7,671 nt of DNA from an uncultured Bacteroidales bacterium (GTDB taxonomy: Bacteria > Bacteroidota > Bacteroidia > Bacteroidales > Bacteroidaceae). Location: NCBI GenBank assembly GCA_947367415.1, contig CANBEE010000124.1, positions 1 to 7,671 of the forward strand, read 5' to 3'. Each line of letters starts with the position of its first letter. Position 1 is the first letter of the stretch. This document shows positions 1-4,667 of this stretch, piece by piece. A program made the position numbers and the translations under genes. Below the pieces are notes generated by a model that saw only the letters and a list, made by a program, of their open reading frames with translations, ran no database searches and was not told the origin of the DNA.

Positions 1-491
1 TCTCTGGTGAGCCTATCACCGGTATGGAGGAGGGTCGTCCCATGTTTGTACGCTCAGCCGGCGACAAGTTCAACCTCGCCAACTTCATGCGTGCTCACTT
101 GCATGCATCGGTAGGTGTGCTCAAGATCGGTAACGACATCCTCTTCAACGAAGAGAAGATCCGCGTAGACCGCATCACCGGCCACGGTGGTCTGTTCAAG
201 ACCAAGGGCGTAGGCCAGCGCGTACTCGCAGCTGCCATCAACTCGCCCATCTCTGTAATGGAGACTGCAGGTGAAGGTGGTGCATGGGGTATGGCACTGC
301 TCGGCTCTTACCTGGTGAACAACGACAAGAAGCTCTCACTTGAGGATTACCTCGAGGAGGTTGTATTCGGCGGTAACACCGGTGAAGAGATCGCTCCCAC
401 CAAGGAAGAGGTTGCAGGTTTCAACGCCTACATCGAAAACTACAAGGCTTGCCTGCCCATCGAGGCTGCAGCCGTAAAGTCAAAGAAGTAA
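1..491 (+). CDS. araB: FGGY-family pentulose kinase, probable L-ribulokinase (C-terminal part, 5' end outside window)
   Basis: The gene enters from the left edge. Its frame is open from base 3 with no start needed and ends at TAA 489-491, giving about 163 residues of a family usually near 530. What is present is the C-terminal actin-like ATPase lobe. The segment HGGLFKTKGVGQR, followed by SVMETAGEGGAWGMALL, is the FGGY C-terminal signature with the glycine-rich adenosine-binding loop. The EEGRP.FVRS..KFNLANFMR.HL stretch closely resembles, from memory, the kinase of the Bacteroides arabinose locus that is often annotated xylulokinase or ribulokinase. It would use ATP to phosphorylate a ketopentose, probably L-ribulose, in the cytoplasm. 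The family is certain; the substrate is inferred, because the sugar-binding lobe is missing and no araA or araD is visible. L-fuculokinase or rhamnulokinase is less likely, since their C-termini look different. A strong terminator follows, so this is probably the last gene of its operon. Confidence 0.8.
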   Translation, partial: SGEPITGMEEGRPMFVRSAGDKFNLANFMRAHLHASVGVLKIGNDILFNEEKIRVDRITGHGGLFKTKGVGQRVLAAAINSPISVMETAGEGGAWGMALLGSYLVNNDKKLSLEDYLEEVVFGGNTGEEIAPTKEEVAGFNAYIENYKACLPIEAAAVKSKK

Positions 492-530
492 TCTTTGCAC
501 ATCGGATCATCAGTCCGGTAACCATAGAAG

Positions 531-568
531 AATAATAGGATGGCCGGAATAGCCATCCTATTATTTTT
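531..568 (+). terminator. Rho-independent terminator after the FGGY kinase gene
   Basis: The arms AATAATAGGATGGC (531-544) and GCCATCCTATTATT (552-565) form a perfect 14-bp stem around a 7-base loop, followed by TTTAT. It begins 39 bases after the kinase stop and ends about 48 bases before the fucO start. It should end the kinase transcript and largely insulate fucO from it. The A-rich left arm mirrors the T-rich right end, so it could also act on the opposite strand. Confidence 0.85.
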
Positions 569-615
569 ATATCGCAAACAGAAATCTCAATACTAACCAG
601 AAAAGACACAAGAAA

Positions 616-1770
616 ATGGTAAATCGTTTTATTCTCAACGAAGTATCTTACTTCGGCCCCGGCTCACGCAAGGAGCTCCCCGGTGTTATCAACCGCTTAG
701 GCTTCAAGAAGGCCATGATTGTAACTGACAAAGGACTCATCCAATATGGAGTTGCCAAGATGGTGAGCGACGTGCTCGATGAGGCTGGCATCCCCTATGA
801 GATTTATAGTGAAGTAAAGCCCAATCCTACCGTGACCAACGTTCAGATGGGTGTTGAGGCATTCAAGAAGTCAGGTGCCGACTGCTTGGTGGCTATTGGT
901 GGTGGTTCTGCCATGGATACAGCCAAGGGTATCGGTATCATCATCACCAATCCCGAGTTTGCTGATGTAGTATCACTCGAGGGCGTAGCTCCTACCAAGC
1001 ATAAGAGTGTGCCCATCATCGCATTGCCTACTACAGCCGGTACAGCTGCCGAGACTACCATCAACTACGTCATCATCGATGAGGAGAAGCAGAAGAAGAT
1101 GGTGTGTGTTGACCCCAATGACATCCCTTGCTGCTCAATCGTAGATGCCGAGCTCATGTACTCATTGCCTAAGGGTACCACAGCTGCTACAGGTCTTGAT
1201 GCACTTACTCATGCTATCGAGGGTTACATCACCAAGGCTGCTTGGGAGATGTCCGACATGTTCGAGATCGAGGCCATCCGCATGATCAACAAGTACCTGC
1301 GCACAGCAGTGTTTGAGCCCACCAATCCCGTAGGCCGTAACGGTATGGCAGTAGCCCAGTATATTGCCGGTATGGCGTTCTCAAACGTTGGTCTCGGTGT
1401 GGTTCATGGCATGGCTCATCCTATGGGTTCGCTCTTCGATATTCCTCATGGCGTGGCCAATGCTTTGTTGCTCCCCACCATCATGGAGTTCAACGCTCCC
1501 GTATGTCTCGACAAGTATGTAGAGATTGCCAAGGCTATGGATGCATACCGTGAAGGCATGACCAAGGAAGAGGCTGCCGAGGCTGCATGCAAGGCTGTGC
1601 GCGACCTCGCTATCGAAGTGGGCATACCGCAGCACTTGACCGAGATTGGCATCAAGGAGGAGGACATCCCCGCATTGGCCGAGCAGGCTATCACAGACGT
1701 ATGTACTCCCGGTAATCCTCGCGAGGTTACGAAGGAGGATATCATCGCCCTCTACAAGAAGGTTCTCTGA
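616..1770 (+). CDS. fucO: Lactaldehyde reductase (L-1,2-propanediol oxidoreductase), group III iron-dependent alcohol dehydrogenase
   Basis: This cytoplasmic enzyme reduces L-lactaldehyde, produced by the fuculose- and rhamnulose-1-phosphate aldolases, to L-1,2-propanediol while oxidising NADH. The 384 residues align almost end to end with E. coli FucO (about 382), including the start (MVNRFILNE versus MANRMILNE) and the end (DVCT.GNPRE.T.EDI..LY), which supports the ATG at 616. The N-terminal NAD domain carries GGGSAMD at 95-101 and PTTAGTAAE at 138-146. The helical domain carries the metal ligands Asp195 and His199 (GLDALTHAIEGY), His264 (VHGMAHP) and His278 (IPHGVANA), so it should be active. 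No strong Shine-Dalgarno or clear -33/-7 promoter is visible in the 125-base gap upstream; the leader before the ATG is A-rich. No fuc or rha genes are adjacent, so the pathway partner is not fixed. Glycolaldehyde is a possible second substrate. Confidence 0.95.
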   Translation: MVNRFILNEVSYFGPGSRKELPGVINRLGFKKAMIVTDKGLIQYGVAKMVSDVLDEAGIPYEIYSEVKPNPTVTNVQMGVEAFKKSGADCLVAIGGGSAMDTAKGIGIIITNPEFADVVSLEGVAPTKHKSVPIIALPTTAGTAAETTINYVIIDEEKQKKMVCVDPNDIPCCSIVDAELMYSLPKGTTAATGLDALTHAIEGYITKAAWEMSDMFEIEAIRMINKYLRTAVFEPTNPVGRNGMAVAQYIAGMAFSNVGLGVVHGMAHPMGSLFDIPHGVANALLLPTIMEFNAPVCLDKYVEIAKAMDAYREGMTKEEAAEAACKAVRDLAIEVGIPQHLTEIGIKEEDIPALAEQAITDVCTPGNPREVTKEDIIALYKKVL

Positions 1771-1796
1771 TAGCTTTCTTATCAGTGATAAAGCAA

Positions 1797-1836
1797 GAGG
1801 CAGTCTCGGTTTCGGGACTGCCTCACGTCTTTTCTT
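1797..1836. terminator. Terminator hairpin between convergent genes, probably bidirectional
   Basis: GAGGCAGTC (1797-1805) pairs with GACTGCCTC (1816-1824), and the stem may extend by a T-G and a C-G pair. On the plus strand it is followed by ACGTCTTTTCTT, ending the fucO transcript. On the minus strand the same hairpin is followed by the T-rich TTGCTTTATC, so it can also serve the barrel gene that ends at 1854. A weaker inverted repeat (GCTTTCTTATC / GATAAAGC, 1773-1794) lies just before it. Confidence 0.75.
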
Positions 1837-1853
1837 ATAGCTTCGATTCGTGT

Positions 1854-2552
1854 TTACTTGAGTATATCCACCAGATAGGATAGCTTGATGGTGATGGTGG
1901 TGTTGGCCGAGCGGCCGAAGGGGTCGGACTTTGAGTTACCGAACATATCGGATAGGCCGAAGAAGTAGCGTCCCTCAAGGAGGAAGTTGCCAATGACGGT
2001 CTTCAGCTCCATGCCTGCACCGCCGGCAATGCCATATTCGAGCGTGTTCTCTACCTCCTTGCCATACTGCGAGTTGACTCCGTTCGGACGGTAGCTGGGG
2101 TTCCAAGGGTGCTTGTCGGTAAAGCCGTAGAACTCCTCACCGCTGAGGTACAGACCTATCTGCGGACCCGCATTGACGAAGAATTGCATCCCTCGCTCCT
2201 CTTTTCCCCATCCGATATGCGCGAAGAAGGGAATTTCTACGTAGTTGGTCGTTCGTTGATAGGTGTTATGGGTACCATCTTCGATGGTCTCGTTCCATCC
2301 ACGCTGGGCAAAGTTAAGTTCCAACTGTGCGGCACAGATGAGCGAGATGTATTTCTCGGTCGTGTAGCGCAGGGTGACACCTCCCGTGTATCCAGGTTGC
2401 AGCCCCTGCTTGACAGTGGGGCTGAAGTCCACGCTGCTGAGGTTGTATCCGGCATTGAAGCCTACAGCCACGTTGTCGCGCAGCTCGCCTACCTGAGCGA
2501 AGGCACTGGTGGCAAGGAGCATGCATAGAAGAGGTAGTAGCAGGCGTTTCAT
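1854..2552 (-). CDS. Outer-membrane beta-barrel protein, PorT-like / OMP_b-brl_2 type
   Basis: The 232 residues begin with a Sec signal peptide (MKRLLLPLLCMLLATSAFA, likely cut after residue 19); the cysteine at 10 is not in a lipobox. The mature part is a series of short amphipathic strands rich in aromatic and glycine residues: VAVGFNAGYNLSS (28-40), YTGGVTLRYTTEKYISL (55-71), YVEIPFFAHIGW (104-115), FFVNAGPQIGLYLSG (124-138), YGIAGGAGMEL (173-183) and FLLEGRYFFGLSDMF (190-204). The YxEIPFF motif and the closing TIKLSYL strand are typical of the small Bacteroidetes barrels annotated as porin family or PorT family. It should sit in the outer membrane as a barrel of about eight strands. The specific role is unknown, and the name PorT does not imply a type IX secretion role here. 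Its ATG overlaps the stop of the upstream LysM gene by one base, so the two are co-translated and probably work together. Confidence 0.85.
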   Translation of the reverse strand: MKRLLLPLLCMLLATSAFAQVGELRDNVAVGFNAGYNLSSVDFSPTVKQGLQPGYTGGVTLRYTTEKYISLICAAQLELNFAQRGWNETIEDGTHNTYQRTTNYVEIPFFAHIGWGKEERGMQFFVNAGPQIGLYLSGEEFYGFTDKHPWNPSYRPNGVNSQYGKEVENTLEYGIAGGAGMELKTVIGNFLLEGRYFFGLSDMFGNSKSDPFGRSANTTITIKLSYLVDILK

Positions 2553-2554
2553 CA
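2550..2554 (-). promoter_or_regulatory. TGATG stop-start overlap: translational coupling of the LysM and barrel genes
   Basis: On the minus strand the LysM gene stop TGA and the barrel gene start ATG share their A (TGATG). No good Shine-Dalgarno precedes the ATG; the upstream bases are A/T-rich (GCAAAAAATTGACTTCGAC). Terminating ribosomes probably re-initiate here, fixing the ratio of the two products. Confidence 0.75.
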
Positions 2555-4462
2555 GTCGAAGTCAATTTTTTGCAGTTCGTACTCGTTGCTGAAGTGGATG
2601 AAGAATGCCTTACGGTTGATGAATCCACCCCAGTTGTTTACTCGCTCAAACTTGAATCCGGTCTGTATGGAGTTGTACTTCATCTCGCCAAGTCGGTTGT
2701 CCATATCGGTGCCGTACAGGTGCAGCGCTTTCAGGAAGTAGTAGCCGATGTCAAATCCGAGGATGGCATATTTGGGGTATCGATTTACGATTTCCTTACT
2801 ATAGATGCGGCGGTACTTCTTATGGTAATCTACTGCCTGTGGCAACAGGTTGTTGGTGTAGAACGATGAGTAGAAGTAGGTGTCAATCTCATAGAACGAG
2901 GCCAGATGATTGTTGGTGTAGACCTGATACTGCGGGTAGCCAAAGAGGTGTACGTCATACTTCGTGGTAGCTGTATCGCGCACCAGCAGTTGGAAGACGG
3001 GCATCATATTGTTGAGGCTTCCGCTCTTCTCTGAGGTCATCATCAGTATGTTCTGGTGGTCCAGACTCATGTGGGCTCGTATGGTGTCCTTGTTGGTTGC
3101 TGTGTCGGCCACCAGAACGGTGTAGGAGGCCTGACGGTTGGTCAGCTCCTGCTTCAGTCCGGCTACGATGCCATCCTCCTCCTCTCCGGGGGTGTTGAAG
3201 AAGATGACGTTGGGGTGGGGGAACTGGCGGAAGAAGTGGTCGTACACCTCAGAGTAGAAGTAGCTCTGGGGGGTGTTCACCTGATATAGGTGGGGATTGG
3301 TGAACACCTCGTCCACGCTGCGGTCGAAGGGAATCACTACGCGTATGCCTGTGGTGTCGGCAAAGGCTGCCGCCTCGGCGATGTGCTTCTCGTGTACGGG
3401 GCCGAAGATGATGTTCATCTGGCGCATCTCGGGGAGGCTCAGTATGCTGTTGATAGACTGCTGCGCATTGCCCGAGTCATATACGTGGAGGTCAATGGAT
3501 ACGCCATCTTTCTTCAGACTGTCCATCGCCAATAGGAATCCTTCGTAGAACTCCACCATCTTTTGCTGCTCGTCGGTAGCCACCCCACCATCGAGCATGA
3601 AGGGGAGTATGAGAGCTGCTTTTATCTGCTCTATGTCTTGTGCCTTATCCTTTGACTCGGCGAAGAGGTCTTCGTTGGTCGGGTCTACGGTGGTTGTTGG
3701 GGTGCTCTCCTTGGGCTGCTTGATAGGCTCCTGCTGTGAAGCCATCTGCAGCAGCTCCTCTTTCGAGTAGGGAATACATATCGTCTCACCACGCTTCAGC
3801 TTGCGCTCCTTCAGCTCAGGATTGGCATTGATGAGCTCCAACTCGGTGATGCCATACATGCGGCTGAGGCGGTAGATATTCTCCTTGCGCTTTACCTTAT
3901 GCTCTGTCTTGCATCGGCTCTTGGGTTCTTCCTGCTTGGTGGGCTTCTCCACTACGGCCTCTGTTTGCTGCTTGCCTACTAGGGGCGCTGGCTCTGTCAC
4001 CTTCTGTACTGGTTCTGCTGTTGTCTCCTGCTTCTTGGGGATTACGATTACCTGACCCACCTTGAAGTTCTCGGCACTCAGTCCGGGGTTAGCATCGCAT
4101 ATCTCGCGGGCCGTGAGTCCGTATATGACAGTCAGCCTATAGAGTGTCTCGCCTGTCTTGATGGTATGGAAACGCTGTCCTCCATCTCCTGCAGCCTGCT
4201 GCGTACCCTGTGAGGTGCTCGCTTGTGATGTCTGTTGCGTCTTTTGTGGTATGCGCAACTGCTCTCCCACCTTGATTACCACATCGCTCCCTGGGTTCAG
4301 GGCGATGATGTCAGCCTCTGTCACTCCATACATGCGTGATATGGAGTACAATCCTTGCCCTTTGGTTACGGTATGCAGGAAATAGCTTTCACTTTGGGCT
4401 GCAGCATACTGCACCGTAAGCATCATAGCTATCAGAATCAGTATATGTCTTAGTCTGTTCAT
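2552..4462 (-). CDS. Secreted triple-LysM protein with a type I periplasmic-binding-protein-like C-terminal domain
   Basis: This 636-residue protein is exported (signal peptide about 1-22, ending AAA|Q, no lipobox). Three LysM domains follow at about 29-72, 98-142 and 187-231. Each has the pattern H.V..G..LY.ISR.YG.T...I...NP followed by L..G....IP, and they are separated by Gln/Thr/Pro/Lys-rich linkers. LysM domains bind the GlcNAc-containing glycan of peptidoglycan, so the protein probably lies on the cell wall in the periplasm. From about 281 to the end it resembles type I periplasmic-binding folds (Peripla_BP_6, LppC/LpoA-like): AALILPFML, then FYEGFLLAMDSL, LHVYDSGN, NIIFGPVHEKHI, IRVVIPFD, and a late ILGFDIGYYFLKAL helix. 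Such domains bind small ligands or, in LpoA, activate a peptidoglycan synthase. Neither role is proven here. It is first in a two-gene operon with an outer-membrane barrel. Cys122, Cys184 and Cys229 are the only cysteines of the mature protein. Confidence 0.85.
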   Translation of the reverse strand: MNRLRHILILIAMMLTVQYAAAQSESYFLHTVTKGQGLYSISRMYGVTEADIIALNPGSDVVIKVGEQLRIPQKTQQTSQASTSQGTQQAAGDGGQRFHTIKTGETLYRLTVIYGLTAREICDANPGLSAENFKVGQVIVIPKKQETTAEPVQKVTEPAPLVGKQQTEAVVEKPTKQEEPKSRCKTEHKVKRKENIYRLSRMYGITELELINANPELKERKLKRGETICIPYSKEELLQMASQQEPIKQPKESTPTTTVDPTNEDLFAESKDKAQDIEQIKAALILPFMLDGGVATDEQQKMVEFYEGFLLAMDSLKKDGVSIDLHVYDSGNAQQSINSILSLPEMRQMNIIFGPVHEKHIAEAAAFADTTGIRVVIPFDRSVDEVFTNPHLYQVNTPQSYFYSEVYDHFFRQFPHPNVIFFNTPGEEEDGIVAGLKQELTNRQASYTVLVADTATNKDTIRAHMSLDHQNILMMTSEKSGSLNNMMPVFQLLVRDTATTKYDVHLFGYPQYQVYTNNHLASFYEIDTYFYSSFYTNNLLPQAVDYHKKYRRIYSKEIVNRYPKYAILGFDIGYYFLKALHLYGTDMDNRLGEMKYNSIQTGFKFERVNNWGGFINRKAFFIHFSNEYELQKIDFD

Positions 4463-4486
4463 ACGTCCAGTTTATCTAATATCATG

Positions 4487-4518
4487 CAAAATTAGTGCAA
4501 GGTGAATGAAAAAGCAAG
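4487..4518 (-). promoter_or_regulatory. Candidate Bacteroidetes -33/-7 promoter for the LysM-barrel operon
   Basis: On the minus strand TAATTTTG (4494 to 4487) fits the -7 consensus TAnnTTTG exactly. A near -33 element, CTTG (one mismatch to TTTG; 4518 to 4515), lies 20 bases upstream. Transcription would begin near 4480, giving a leader of about 18-20 bases before the ATG at 4462. The -33 part is weak, which would fit a regulated promoter, and it lies inside the inverted repeat at 4508-4534. Confidence 0.55.
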
Positions 4519-4534
4519 TTTACTTGCATTTTTC
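4508..4534. repeat. Inverted repeat overlapping the LysM-operon -33 element, possible operator
   Basis: GCAAGT (4514-4519) and ACTTGC (4522-4527) are perfect inverted arms around TT. The symmetry continues outward as GAAAAA on the left and TTTTTC on the right, with one extra A at 4528. A further GCAAG copy lies at 4497-4501, so the same five-base word occurs three times in 31 bases. The two-base spacer is too short for a tight RNA loop, which favours a DNA-binding site for a dimeric regulator. A weak hairpin terminator with a larger loop is the alternative. Confidence 0.4.
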
Positions 4535-4609
4535 TGAGGCCCAGCCTAATTTTCATCAGAGAATCTATACTACGCTCTCTTAGACACTACTACTATAATA
4601 TATATAATT

Positions 4610-4649
4610 ATTTAGGGTGTCAGTAGTTCTTACCCCTGACACCCTAAAT
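4610..4649 (-). terminator. Terminator hairpin after the GH97-GH43 gene
   Basis: TTTAGGGTGTCAG (4611-4623) and CTGACACCCTAAA (4636-4648) are perfect arms, with one more A-T pair outside them, around a 12-base loop. The hairpin starts about 19 bases after the stop codon at 4668-4670. Read on the minus strand, it is followed by A/T-rich TAATTATATATATTATAG rather than a clean T run. It should still separate the glycosidase transcript from the LysM operon. Confidence 0.7.
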
Positions 4650-4667
4650 TATAGGCTTGTATGTTTC

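Noticed and set aside
489..498. TAATCTTTG just after the kinase stop as a possible -7 element for fucO
   Set aside because: The spacing inside the element is one base too long (or there is one mismatch if shifted), there is no TTTG about 19 bases upstream, and the strong terminator lies downstream of it.
2109..2528. A 139-residue plus-strand open frame antisense to the barrel gene
   Set aside because: The minus-strand frame has a signal peptide and family motifs. The plus-strand frame has neither and no start context.
4570..4610. A/T-rich stretch with TATATATAA as a possible extra promoter or origin-like element
   Set aside because: It lacks a -33/-7 pair on either strand and is better explained as the tail of the glycosidase terminator.
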